Below are positions 36,046-48,771 of a DNA stretch of 64,000 nucleotides, one piece after another. Made by a program: the position numbers and the translations under genes. The stretch covers positions 15,846,316 through 15,910,315 of the forward strand of contig CM035232.1 in assembly GCA_020226215.1 (NCBI GenBank), given 5' to 3'. The notes beneath the pieces were generated by a model. That model worked only from the letters and a program-made list of their open reading frames with translations. It was not told the DNA's origin and did no database searches. The stretch's first letter is position 1. Every line of letters starts with the position of its first letter. This DNA comes from Sindora glabra. Lineage: Eukaryota > Streptophyta > Magnoliopsida > Fabales > Fabaceae.

Positions 36046-37499
36046 TTAGAAAGTTAAATATTCTAACAAAGTAATTATTATTTACTTAAATTACAATAAA
36101 TAAGTTGTATTTTTTTTCCATAGCAATGAAGTTAAGAAAGGGTATGATATTAGACTAGTATCCCAATCACATGTGTTACAATCTTATGCTTGCTCGTGGG
36201 CTTGCATTGAATTTGATTAACATTTAGAAAAAAATTAACTAAATTTTAAAGGTATATTCAATAGTTCAAATCATTAAATTTTCTATTACACTTTCTTTTT
36301 CTCATAAGTTTGCATTTTCATAATACTGTAACAAAGAGTTAATATTTAAGAAATTGAAAATAAGATGCATTTTTATGTTCAATAACTCACTTAGTTACAA
36401 AACATTGCGCATAGTGCCATGCAATTAATAATTTACTTAATCGAATGTAGAAATATTGTGCATATATAACTTCATGTAATTAATAAATAATTTATAGAGT
36501 TACTTGAAGAAATATAAAATAGTTCTTGTTTTTACTTACTAACATTGTTGAGGATGATAGGTTTAGAGAAATATATCATAACAATTCCATTGTTAATTTT
36601 TTGACATTTTTCACGAATGAAAAGATAATTAGCTGATATTATGACTTTATCATTGATGGTTGACTAGTGTTATGACTTAAAACATATTTCCAAGGATGAT
36701 GGACACTTAACTTATTCACACAACTGAATTAACTAGGATACATCCAAGCTTGTTACATCATCAAATGAGAAAAAAAATGCATGCATTCGTTAGAGAATAA
36801 AAAGCATAATATGCAAATCAACTTATTCTAAAGTAAGCAAAGATGACTAGCTTTGAAGTTACTTTAAGCAAAATAGTATGCAAGCTTATAACTGTAAAGT
36901 AGAATAAATTTTTTTTTTACATTGATAAAAAGGAAGTTCAAACCTAAAGCATCTAGAATTGGGCCATATATTTGATTGTTATTGCTTCCTATCATTGTCT
37001 TAAGATAAAAAGGTAATAATAAATTAACTCACCATAGTTTAAAAGAGTGCAACATCAATAGTCATTTTGTAATGCCTGAATGAATCTCCTATTCATAAGT
37101 CGGTAGAAACAATCCCTAAATGCTAGAGACATAAATAACAGTCCATAAAACTTTTTGCAATGCTATTGGCAAACTAAATATTGTCCTAAATTTCAATTGA
37201 ACAATGAAACAAGCACATCTAGAGCATTATTCCAAGCTTTTAAAAAGAGACTTCCTAACTTAAAGGCAAACAAATTTTCATGCTTTAATTGTTACATTGC
37301 ACAAGTATAAACTAAATAGTTTTACCTCAGAACAAAAATATTTGATTAGCTTAACAATAAACATATCACTTAGAAGGCATCTATTTATTCCGTCATCACT
37401 AGCTTAACTAACTCCTGCATTGGCCATAAGTTGATACAATATTTATAATCGTAAATGTGACAGAACATAAAAAATTACTTCTTTGCCTTCTTAATTTCA

Positions 37500-38120
37500 T
37501 ATAAGAAATTGTAACACTCTAATTAAAATTCCTGTGGTACTCCTATATTCTCTAACTTTATCCACATATCTGCCTTACTATAATGATAAGGTTTACTATT
37601 TTTAAGGATTAATAGACTTCTTTTACCTATTTGAATATGCTTTTTGGCTACTTCTCTCATTACGTCAGTCAAATTATTAATTCCTATGTTTAGTCTTTCA
37701 TACCCCATTTTGATCAAATGAATCGTTGGCGCTTTACACTTAGAACCTCTTGATGATGAAGTTCCTTAAGATTAATTTGAATAAGCATACTCACGAGACT
37801 GGTTAGAAGAATCACCTTTAGGATTGAATATATTAACATTCCCTATAAAATTGGGGGCTTCATTTCCCCAATAGATATTAGAATTATACATTAAATCAAA
37901 ATTGTCATTCAAGTTCAGGCTTTCTCCCTTTCATCTTCTAACTTTATCTTTCAAAATTTCTATATATGCACCGGTGGCCTTGTCTTTATCAAATAGCACT
38001 AATAACTTATCATAATTGTGGATTAAAGTTTGTTTCCATTTTTAGGCATTGAGTTTTTCCTGTAAATGCATTCTCTATTAGCTCTATTAGATCATTATAG
38101 AATAACAACTACAACATGCA
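37500..38120 (-). pseudogene. Myb/SANT-like partner protein of PIF/Harbinger (dead)
   Basis: Minus-strand frames include a YDKLLVLFDKDKATGAY segment, matching the region after the SANT-like domain in plant Harbinger-associated proteins. A 64-codon frame (37,717-37,523) follows, with MREVAKKHI and KLENIGVPQEF, corresponding to the helical C-terminal part of the family. Frames are shifted between these pieces. In active elements this protein enters the nucleus with the transposase and helps it bind the element ends. Its position beside the transposase on the same strand fits. Confidence 0.65.
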
Positions 38121-38859
38121 ATGTCCTTATAGATCAACTATTAAAGAAAATAGTACCATCATTAATTTGCCAACATTATCTCTTACGTTCATGATGGAAT
38201 AAATTTTAGCACTCATTAAAGTGATTTTTTAAAGTTTTTATCTTATTTTATATATATGATTTTTGAAAAAAAAAAAAACCTATTACTTGCTTAAGCTCTG
38301 ACACCATGGTAGCATATGCCAAGGAAGTAAAAGTACTATTAGGTCAGTTTCATTTGTGAACCTCCTCTAGCAATACATCTAACAACATTGCGTCCATTAT
38401 AATGGGTCTTTGGAAGATGATTCTCCCCTACTATTAGATTTTTAATTCTTTAGTATACTTGAATTTGCAAAGTGTTATAAAATCAAGTAATATGAAATAG
38501 TACAAACTGTATATAAATATTTAACATATGCATGATAGTAAATTTTCCTTCATAAATAACTTACATACATAAATGCAATAATCACTTTGAGCGTAATTGA
38601 GACATTGTATTAGTTTTAAGCATTATATAATGTATAATCAACTGTAATGTCCACAAATGATACAACTCCTGCATGGAAAATATAAAATACATTTCACAAT
38701 CCTATCTATGTCATAAGGATCATAGGCATCATATAATAAAGTACAAAATCTTATTGAATAACAAAAGAAATCTATGACAAACTATGTTCATAGTCATTCC
38801 ACATATGGGCTATTATGGTTTTCCTCGAAATGAATCCTTGCTTATAGTCCTCCTCAATG

Positions 38860-39990
38860 TTTCATGCTTCATAGTCCCTTATATCTTTTATATTACTATT
38901 TAGCAGCTTACAATCTACCTCATCAATCAATCATGAATTAGGATCAATATTCATTAAAAAGTTATGGAATATACAATAAGTAATAATAATATCTTTCATA
39001 GTCCTAAAAGAATAATATGATTTTGCATCACTAGCTATTATTGAAAATTTCTTTTTAAGGACCTCAAATACTCTTTCAATGACATTTCTCAATGAAACAT
39101 GTCAATGATTAAATATTTCTTTTGTATTTTAGGGACTACCTGTTATGTATTCTTTCAGATGATAACGTATACCTTTATATAGTGTGAGTAGTCCACCCTT
39201 TAGAGGAAAACCTGTATCTCCTAGGTAGAATTTGCTTAGGATATATAATAATGATACAAATTTATGTTAAAAATTGTAACCACCATGAAAAGATCTTATA
39301 GGAATGACTAATAACTTTTCATTATGAATGACAAATCATATTAAGCTTATCTCTTGAAATTTTCAGTCTATCTCCCTTTTTATTTAAGGTATGCTTAAGA
39401 ACTCTAAAGTCATATATAGTTCCCTTTTAATCAAATAACATATAGTGAACTTCATATCAAAAGAACATATTGCCAACATATTTTATATTGGATAATCTTT
39501 TCTTCCTTGAAAGTGAAGGGTATCTTTCCTGGAGACTTTAACTTATATATGTGTTCCATTTAGAGTTCTAACATAATCCTATATTATAATTTTCCAAAAC
39601 TTCATTATATATTTTTACAATTAAACTTGTTTATACAAATTAAGTATTTAAACTTACATATCTTATTAAGTTATCTCGAAATAAGGATAAAACTTGTTAT
39701 TCAGTATTTAGGGAGGAACTTCTAATCTAGATGGTTACATAAGATACTTATCCTTAAAAAAAATAATAGCTCGTAAAATGCTATAAAAATGATATCTAAT
39801 TGTCTCTTTCGATTGATGAAAGAAGAAAGAAATAGTTCTATTTTTTACATTATATGAAAAAATGTATAAGAATTTAGCAACCTGTTCCTCAACTGTAGAA
39901 TACATAGAATTTTGCACTCTACTTGTTGCTCTTAACTTTTCACACAAACGAAAGAAAGCATAAGGACTTATGTGCACTACATTTTGACAT
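38860..39990 (-). pseudogene. PIF/Harbinger transposase (DDE_Tnp_4 type, dead)
   Basis: The minus-strand frame at 39,977-39,735 reads MHISPYAFFRLCEKLR, then STVEEQVAKFLYIF and an HFYSILRAI segment, the N-terminal part of plant Harbinger transposases. The catalytic core follows in broken frames. LNGTHI has its first acidic residue changed from D to N (codon 39,558-39,560). LGDTGF retains the second D (39,216-39,218). LRNVIERVFEVLKK retains the E (39,075-39,077). Then comes the CIFHNFL motif near the C-terminus. Stops and frameshifts separate these pieces. The order and spacing leave little doubt about the family; the D-to-N change and the breaks make it inactive. Confidence 0.85.
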
Positions 39991-40744
39991 TTATCAACAT
40001 CTAATAGATTTTGCTTAGATGCTTTCTGATTAGATCTCTTTTAGTAGTTCTACCATCAATAGGTTTATGACATTTGCTTGTAGTTGGAATAAATGCATCA
40101 TGTGAACAATATAGTAAATAAGTTATACAACACATATCTAACATAGTCAGACCTATTCTTTCATAACATCAACATTAGTCAATATATTTAACTCCAACTT
40201 CTCTTTATATAGATCATCCATGTCATCTTCTATGATCACTTGCAAATTACTTTTGATGTGTAACTATTAAGTAAGTAAATGTCAAGGTCATTATGCAAAC
40301 TAATACTTATCTTTGATCAAAACGAATGATAAGTATAAAAAACATTGATATGTTTTAAGATAATATATGAAATATGGTAGTATTAAAAAAAATTAATAAA
40401 ATGAAGTTTTGGATAAGCCATCCACATGAATGTTGAAAGTAGGAACAACATAGATATAATTGTACCTTCTATCTTGAAAAAGGAGAGTTCAGATTTTATC
40501 TTGAATTAAGGTGGACATGCCTTGTCTATCGGAATATGTACTTCTGATGATAGTTCCCTACAACATCTTTTGTAATGATTAATCTGTATCAAAGAACACA
40601 TCCATCAAATTCATGAATGTGGCATGATGAATAATATGGCCATTTGTGAATGAAATTACTTTTACTTTTGTATACTTTGACATGAAGAAAATTAAATGGA
40701 TTTTAATATTGTGTGAAATAAGAAATGATTATTTGACAGTATTA

Positions 40745-40745
<1 letters not shown>

Positions 40746-40790
<45 letters not shown>
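40746..40790. repeat. Compound (CATA)n(TA)n microsatellite
   Basis: About seven CATA units pass into a TA run. Confidence 0.9.
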
Positions 40791-41299
40791 AATATATATA
40801 TGCATTATATATGTAAGTTTCCTAGGATTCTTATTTCAGGCTTCAAGGTATAGCATAACAATATGACTATAATAGATATATGTATGTAATGTATATTTAA
40901 TGAAAATAAAAATTTATGAGAAATTTAAGCTTTTTATGATTATTACTTAAATGAAACAAAAGTTAATACTATTAGTTAATAAAATTTATTTCATTTCTTT
41001 TAAAAAGAAATGTTACAAGCCTATAAGTAAATTTCTTTTTAACTTTTAATTTGGTAAAATTTATTTATCCTTGAAATAAAAAATAATTAAACATTTTTTT
41101 ATTATATGTTTTACTTATATTTGTTTTTATGAGCAACTATAATTATTATAATTATATTATTTATTTTTTACTAATATTTTATTTTGAAGCCAAATATAAT
41201 TATTATATAAAAAAATTGTATGTATATTTAATGGAAGTTTCCTACCATTATTATTTTTCATACATAATTTCTAGTCACATTCTTGGAATTCAATGTATA

Positions 41300-41301
<2 letters not shown>

Positions 41302-41353
<52 letters not shown>
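41302..41353. repeat. (TA)n microsatellite
   Basis: Uninterrupted run of about 26 TA units. Confidence 0.95.
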
Positions 41354-41359
<6 letters not shown>

Positions 41360-42278
41360 GTATTTATAATGTATAAAAAAAGTTAGTTTCTTGTAATTAT
41401 CATTTCACTTATATAATTTTATATTCACAATCTTCAAATTCATTCTACACTACATACATATGTAATAGAGGAAGAATAGGAAAAAAATTATGCTCACAAT
41501 CTTAACAATCTTCTAAGTTCAGTTTAGTAACATAGGAAGGAGATGAAAAAAAATACAATTGGAAAAGTCACATAAACTCTAAAATTATAAAAATAAATAA
41601 ATAATAATTTTTTTTAATATTGGGTTGAATAACCATCCAAATTGGGTCGAGATTAGAATTTGAGTTAGTTTTGCCTAACTTGACTAGATGGCTAACACAG
41701 ACCTACCCATGGCATCGAGCATCGTAAGTTATAGTTGTGAACTTCGAGCAGTAGATTGGTAGAATGACATTGCAATCCTGCCTCCTCTAGTGTTGAGCTT
41801 TTCCATTCCAACCACTCATTTGATGATGACGTGACATTGCTGGGTTGAAAGCAATTTCACATATTGTCCTTTGCCTATTTCAGACAACTAGACATGTTAG
41901 TCATAAAAAAATCATAACAAATCACAAGCAATACTTGATCGGTCTTATTTTGGCAACGAGCGGCGTAGTTTCATTTGGTGAGTGCCCTTTAGTAGTTCCT
42001 GTGATCACTCGGCTACATGAGTGAGGAGGTTGGGAGCTTTGTAAACTAAAGGTAGTCAGTGGAAAGTGAGAGAATTTGAGCTTCTCTTTTTGGTTTTCTT
42101 CTCATACATGGGGGTGAAAAAATATTTGTGGAACCCACCATTTTTTTCTCCAAAAATTTCTTTTCCTTTTCTTTTCTTCTCTGCAGCTAAACAAGAGAAA
42201 GTCAAATTTTCCTTACATTTTTTCCTAATTAATTACACTTTTTCTTCCTGATTTTCACCGCTACTAAACACGGGGTAA

Positions 42279-42890
42279 GATTCGTTTGGAATGCAATTTT
42301 TTAAGAATTAATTTCATTTCATTTTAATAAAATTAATTTTAATTTATTTATAGATAAAATTTGTTATTTGAAAATTTTATTAAAAATAATAATTTTAATT
42401 CATTTATAAATGAATGATTTCATTTAAAATGCATTAAAAATATATAATTCAATTAAAAAGTAGATTTTAATTATATCATTGTAAATACAATACTAGAAAG
42501 TGGGTAAAACTTTTATATAATACATTTTTAAGTCAAATGAATGAATTCTAATAAAATTCATCCTAAATTTGATAAATTTTATTATTATATAAATATAATT
42601 AAAATAAAAATTATAAATGAATTAAAATTTCTTTTATTTAAAATTAAATAGTATTTTAAAAATTTATTTAAAAATAAAATAAAATATTATTTTTAATTAT
42701 ACCAAAAAAGAGTTAAATCTAAATCTAAATAAGTAATTGAATTTTATAAGACTTTAAGAAATTTAAAATTATAATAATTTTAAAAATTATTAAATTAAAA
42801 TAATTTAATTATATTTATTAAAAATAAATAATTATAATAAAAAATTTTAATTTAATAATTTTAAAATTTATTATACCACTTTATATTTTA
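42279..42890. other. AT-rich DNA, possible MITE remnant, no gene seen
   Basis: Starts TTCGTTTGGAATGCAATTTT just outside the Harbinger right end and continues as ATT-rich words until 42,890. The text resembles MITE interiors but no matching inverted end was found. Confidence 0.35.
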
Positions 42891-42919
42891 AAACTTTTAA
42901 TAGCACAATAAGTACGAAA

Positions 42920-43140
42920 TAAGCATTCAAAACTCATTGCCAAATGCCGAGGTAACCATGACAGAGAAGAGGCAAGGATTTGGACCGATGATTGTCCTAG
43001 GCCACGGGACCATACTACCAATGTCTCCACCATTTCCTCTGGCCGCCACGTGTTCATTGTTAATGCAATCATAGGCTGTGCCACTTAAATACATTCCCTC
43101 CCCCCACTTTCTCTCTCCCACTCCCATCTTTCATCACCCG
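42920..43140 (+). promoter_or_regulatory. Promoter-like island with a G-box
   Basis: A sudden GC-richer patch in AT-rich DNA. It contains CACGTG (43,047-43,052, in GCCGCCACGTGTTC), the core of plant light- and ABA-responsive G-boxes. About 35 bases downstream is ACTTAAATAC (TATA-like), then a CT-rich stretch (TTCCCTCCCCCCACTTTCTCTCTCCC) as at many plant transcription starts. No open frame follows before AT-rich DNA resumes at 43,200, so the gene it served is missing or far downstream. The next gene start is 1.5 kb away. Confidence 0.4.
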
Positions 43141-43199
43141 TACAGCTGTTACTGGTTAGAATCTTCTGATTTGCCATTCAATTCACGCTAACCCATTTT

Positions 43200-44500
43200 A
43201 ATTAGTCAGCTAATAATTCTATTCGTTCATATAAATAAATTATTATTATATTACGACATAAAATTTTAATTAAAATTCTATGGATGCTACAAATTTACAA
43301 TTTAAATCCTATAATTTTTAAGATTTGACTGTTTCTAATTATTAAGTTTCTAACTTAATTGTGAGGCGTTATCAAGTTAAATTTTGTAAAATCTAACTTT
43401 AAATATATTTTTTATTAATTTTATTATAATAATATTATTTTTATGATTAGAAATCATCTTTCTGATCTTTTTTCTAATAAATGGAGTGGATAATTTATTA
43501 ACTTAGGATGCAAAAGTTTGTGTGCCACTTAAATCAAATTCTCACAATAATTATTGTTTTTATATGCAAGGCCCCCATGATGTAAAAAATAAAAAGAAAA
43601 TAAAGTATTTAAATAATATGATATATAGAAATGAAAATAAATTAAATTATTCATGAACGGTTTTATGATTTGATTTATTAAAAATTTGATTTAACTTATG
43701 TATTTAAACTCGATTATTGATTTATTACGCTAATCTATTTAACTAACATATTATTTTAATATTATATTTTTAAATTAATTAGTTAATTGTGTTATAGTTG
43801 CTATTTTTTTTATCATTATGCATTGTTTTCCCTTTTTAACTCAGCTATCACTCTTATCAGAGTTTTAAAACTAATGAATATTAAATTTATATTATATAAA
43901 TATAATTATAATTTATTACATTAAATTATTAAAAATTTGATAAAAGTAGAAATAAAATTTTATTCAATACATTATTTCTTCGACAAAACTACTATTATTT
44001 GCCTTTTTACTAAGAGGCTTCAATGATGGATCTTGAATTAATATTTTGATGGAGGGCAAAAATTTTGAAAGGGGCAATGACTTATATAAAAATATTTTTT
44101 TAAATATCTTCACATAAATGCATGAAACTAATATATAATTTTAAAAATTTTAGGGCTCAAAGCCCTTTTATACCTTTTAGGCTTTGCTTCTAAAAAACTT
44201 ATTTATGACATATATATTTTAATTTATAAATTTATTAATATTTTATAAAATTTTTAATAATCAAACATAAATAAGTTAATAAATTAAATCAGAATTTTAA
44301 ATTATATAAATATGTCAATTTAAATTTAAATTTTAATTTATAAATAAATCACAGATCAAATATAAATTGAAATTTTTTGAAACAGGCTTAACATAGCTTG
44401 TCTTGAGTTGTTTCTCCCACACATCATATGTCATTGATCGAAAGCCCCTTCCCTAAATTAACTATTAACTATTTGTCATATAACATTTAAGTTATTTTAA
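43200..44500. other. AT-rich upstream region of the transporter gene
   Basis: No frame of interest. The words AAAGGGGCAATGAC and TTTTAGGGCTC near 44.05-44.16 kb resemble 16.66-16.79 kb, suggesting a shared minor repeat. Regulatory sites of the downstream gene probably lie toward the right end but I cannot pick out a definite TATA box. Confidence 0.4.
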
Positions 44501-44679
44501 GGGTAGACGGTTGTATTTAATTTATGATAAAAAACTTACTTTTTTAATTTGCGATTTGATTCATAATTTAACGACCAGCTTTAACTGCAATAAAATAGTC
44601 CTCTCTCTTAATTTTTCTCAATTCTCGTCACCGTTTCAAAATTCCTCCGAGTCACAAAGGAACACAGAAACAGGGGTGA

Positions 44680-47169
44680 ATGCCAATGGAGTCCGAGAAA
44701 ACTCAGAGGTTGTCACTTTCTGATCCCAGGTTCAGTGAAGAAGGCCAACATGGAGGTTCAGCCATGACTAAACGAGGAGCCTACGCTGCTGTGTCTTATA
44801 TGGCCTCCGCGGGTTTGTTTCTATTCTGAGATGAACATCATCTTCCCTGTTATCTGCATTGTTGTTTTTATCTTTCAATCTTTTATATTTTAAACTTCTC
44901 AGAAGTCCAAAAGTTTTATCTGTTGGCAAACTCTTGGAAAAATTAAGCTCATGGAGTATATAAGGTTAATTATTTAGAAGTTCCAACGTTTAGTTCTGTA
45001 CATATGGCTTGTTTTTACTTTTTAATTCATATTTTGGGTACTATATTGATATGGGGCAAAAATATGAGCATTATTCACAATTTCAGTTGAAGATTTTATG
45101 TTTTCGGTGTAATTTATGATAAATTATCCGTTACTCCAAATATATCTGTGAATTACCCTGCTACAAAAAAGGGAGGGAGTGAATGGTATGGGAAATAGCA
45201 ACTTCGGATTTTACACCTTTTATTTAACTTGTGGTAGGATTACTTCAAAATTAACCTTGAAAGTCGTCTTAGAAGTTGAGATGGGAGTCTGAAATGGTTA
45301 ATTAATCCTAAATCACATTTCAATTTTCACAAGGTACAAAAGTTATTTCTTAGAGTCAAGCTACAATAATTTTTATTTTTTTCATAAATCTCGCTGATCC
45401 ATGATAAAAGGCCTCATTTTTTATTGGTAAGAAGAAAGTCTAAAAGTAGGATACATTACTCCATTTCAAAAATGGGGCATGGTACCAGCTTTCTTGAGAG
45501 CTTATAAATCATTTAACTTCTTGAGCTTGGTTGCAGCAGAATTTGAACTTGAGATATAGAGTAGAAGACAACAAAGCTTGACAACTTAGTGAAAGTAAAG
45601 AGTCAATAGAGATCCAACTTTAATTAGTTAGAAATGCTGCAATTGAATTAGTCAAACTGTCAAAGTATGTGAAAACTTGCCATAAAATAATAACCAAGAG
45701 CTATAAAAATGGATTGGTTGAAAAGTTGTCATGACAAGTGTAGAGAGTAAGTGGAGTATTGTTGAAGATGAGGATATCAAAGTAGTGGATGCCTCTTAAT
45801 TCTACAAGCTGAGAGTTGGGACCTGATGTGAAAGATTTCAGAAGTGAGATGAAGCATATCTTGCTACTTTTTGTTACATTAACAGTAGCAAGTTTGTCTG
45901 CTATAGGATGTGATTCACAATTTATCAGAAAAAAAGTTACACAGTGCAAGCTATGAAGTCGACATCTTGTAAGCATGACCACTGATGGCTGTGGTCCTTA
46001 TTTCAAATAGATTTACAAATATCAACTTCAAGAATTCAAAACATTGATGGTAAATTTACTTAGCATTAGTTTAATGGCAGAGTTTTCATAAAGAAATTCT
46101 GAAAGATGTTGATGGCATTATAGTTCTTTGTTTTTTTTTGAAAAGGTTGTAAAGGGAAATTATGTACTGAAATATGAATGATTTATATTATTGTTGAGAT
46201 TCTTGAAATTAATGACTCTAATTTCCAGTATTTATATATAATTATGCTAGAATTACTGTTTACTATTTTTTACATGTGTGCAGTACTTGTCATTTAATTC
46301 CATTTTAAAACAACTTTGTTAATTAGCAGTTTAAGGATACAGCAGAAGATCTTTTAATGTCACTATCATGAAATTTCTTTCATTTTGCAGTTCTCTTGGT
46401 CATGTTCAACAAAGCAGCCCTCTCTTCTTACGATTTCCCATGTGTAAATATCATCACACTATTGCAGGTAGTTCATTTTCCAGATGCTTTTGGGACTAAA
46501 GTTATGCTTGGCCTCAAATTTTGCAAATTATGATTGCTTTCCATGCTGAAAATTGAAATCCACTGTTTGTTCTAGCTGGCTTCTTCCTGCTTGATCCTCT
46601 ATGCGATGAAATGCTGGAAAATAATTTCCTTCACAGTGGTAGAACCACCGAGCAACTCTAACAGCCGGGCAACTCTTGTATCCTTTAGGACATTAGTTCA
46701 CACCCTTCCTCTAGCCTTGACATATTTGCTGTATATGGTGAGTATGTGAAATGATTTTCCATCGTTTTCTTGGGAAAGAAGGAACCGAGTTTCTCCCTTA
46801 ACATTCTTACCGATATTTGGTGAAAGGTGGTGACTATGGAAGCTGTGCGTGGCATAAATGTTCCCATGTACACCACCCTCAGGCGAACTACTGTGGTCTT
46901 TACACTGATTGTGGAGTATCTTTTGACTGGCCAGAGACATTCACTTTATGTCATTGGCAGGTATGTGTGTACAAGGTGACAATTCAGTATTATTAAGGGA
47001 AGATTTATGAACCGCATCATATAATGCAGTCATAATATTGCAGTTGTCGGAATAATATTTTGAACTAAATTTGGATCGCATTAACTGTTGTCTTTTACAT
47101 AAGTCTGTAATTTTCAACAATATGACCAAAATCACATCGCAACCACAATATATAAAATCTTAAATTTGT

Positions 47170-47207
<38 letters not shown>

Positions 47208-48771
47208 TTTTCTTGCAACATTGCCTAACGGAAACAAGGATTTATCAGTGTGGGGATAATACTAGTTGGTGCCATTGTTGCTGGAGCGCGAGACCTGGCA
47301 TTTGATGGCTATGCCTATTTAGTGGTTTTCATAGCAAATATCAGTACAGCTGTATACCTTGCTTCTATTTCTCGCATTGGTAATAAGGTTTTTCTAAGTT
47401 CTTCTCATGCGTCTTTCATAGTTGGAGCTATATATAGCAAAGAAAGCGTTATTGTTGAAATTATATATTTACTACCAATTGCAGGTAAATCCTGTGGTCT
47501 TAATAGCTTTGGTCTTATGTGGTGCAATGGTAAGATAAGTGATCTTAAAATATCTTATGAAGTTCAATTTCATTAAACTTTCTCAACTTCATATTCATTT
47601 TATGTAATATTAGGAATCATATGTGGACCCATTTTGCTGTTGTGGTCATTGATAAGTGGAGACATAAGAGCAACATTGAACTTCCCCTATTTGTTCTACC
47701 CTGGATTTCAGGTGCTTTCTTCTTTCCGGAGGTTACCATAAAGAGAGCATTGATTAGCTGCATGTTTAAACTATTATTATGAGATTATTTTACCTAATAT
47801 ATATTGCTATCTTTAGCCCTCCTCTGATCAAAAGTTTCCAAATTTTAACAGTTTTCTATAAAATTTTAATATTTTCTCCAATATATTTAGCCTCTCAAAA
47901 CCATTTTTTTTCTTAATATATATTAGTCTTTGATTTGGCATCACTATCCAGAGTATCTGTCTCATTAATGTTGTATTTGCGGATTGAGAACTCGATGGCA
48001 TAATTTGATATTTGCTTTATTGGTATATGTTGCAGGTTGTGATGCTTCTTTCCTGTGTTATGGCTTTCTTTATAAACTACTTTGTATTTCTAAACACAAC
48101 TCTCAACTCGGCACTTACACAAACAATTTGTGGTAATTTGAAGGTCAGTAAAGGTTTTTGTTTGGTTTGTTCTGGAAATTAGAGAACTGATAAGAGTAAA
48201 TCTTCTGTGATTACTATATATGTGATTCTATTAATTTCGTTGATAATTTAAACTTTGCAAGTTGGTGAGTTCTACATAGTGACATTATCAACTCGACACT
48301 TAAAATGTTAGATTATCCTTGTCTCTGAAAACGAGAGAGAAACAAAATCACAAGATTGAATTGACAGATTGTGAAGGTTACAAAGTTGTAGGTTCCACTG
48401 TATGTACATCTGCATATTACTCTTTTCTTGTAATAGTGTAGCATTTGAACTTACTGCGGCATTTCATCAAATATGTGACCATCTGGTGATTTTACATAGT
48501 TTCCTTATGGCATTTTTTCTAAACAATTACATGATATTTTGGCAGGACCTTTTTACTATTACACTGGGCTGGGCAATTTTTGGAGGACTTCCATTTGATT
48601 TGGTAAACATACATAAATTCGTTTTCAGTCTTTTTGAAGCGCTCTCCTTAATTTTGAGTATGTCATTTCTTAATAAACCTCTTTTTTGGCTGCCAGTTGA
48701 ATATTCTAGGGCAATCAATTTGTTTCCTTGGTTCTAGCTTTTATGCCTGCTGCAAACTCAAAGGAAAATAA
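44680..48771 (+). CDS. UGNT1: Nucleotide-sugar transporter, UDP-GlcNAc transporter UGNT1-like
   Basis: Ten coding exons: 44680-44812, 46391-46467, 46576-46737, 46827-46960, 47249-47379, 47485-47529, 47614-47711, 48036-48143, 48546-48602 and 48697-48771. All introns are GT-AG, phases are consistent, and the total is 1,020 nt or 339 residues. The first in-frame ATG after a TGA is 44,680; a second ATG lies at 44,686. The protein is hydrophobic throughout, with the segments of a drug/metabolite-transporter fold. Near the N-terminus are MTKRGAYAAVSYM and FNKAALSSYDFPCVNIITL. Mid-protein are VPMYTTLRRTTV, NISTAVYLASI and GLNSFGLMWCNGI. Near the C-terminus are LNTTLNSALTQTICGNLKDL and GGLPFDLLNILGQ. 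These match the Arabidopsis UGNT1 group, Golgi carriers that bring UDP-N-acetylglucosamine into the lumen for N-glycan and sphingolipid glycosylation. Length is normal and nothing is broken. Substrate specificity is inferred by similarity. Confidence 0.9.
47172..47205. repeat. (TA)n microsatellite in intron 4 of the transporter
   Basis: TA run of about 16 units, 44 bases upstream of the acceptor of exon 5. Confidence 0.95.

Larger units (their letters stand above)
35623..42275 (-). mobile_element. PIF/Harbinger DNA transposon remnant (6.65 kb)
   Basis: The element carries both genes of a plant PIF/Harbinger transposon on the minus strand: transposase (38.86-39.99 kb) and the Myb/SANT-like partner (37.50-38.12 kb). 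Candidate ends are TACTTTGTTTGGAT at 35,623 and the reverse complement of the right end, CCCCGTGTTTAGTA, at 42,275. These are only partly matching, but both are followed inward by purine-rich GGAGAAA/GAAGAAAA text. The trinucleotide TAA flanks both (35,620-35,622 and 42,276-42,278), in line with the 3-bp TTA/TAA target of this superfamily. The outer ends could instead be two independent MITEs of the same family on either side of an older element. Confidence 0.6.

Noticed and set aside
44511..44723. 70-codon plus-strand frame overlapping the transporter start
   Set aside because: It is out of frame with the transporter and has no family resemblance. At most it would be an upstream frame in the leader, but the transcription start is unknown.
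46685..47135. Minus-strand frames of 63-80 codons inside the transporter gene
   Set aside because: They are antisense to exons 3 and 4 and the adjacent introns of an intact plus-strand gene.
48402..48737. 111-codon plus-strand frame over the end of the transporter
   Set aside because: It reads through intron 8, exon 9 and intron 9 in the wrong phase. The spliced model fits the transporter family exactly.
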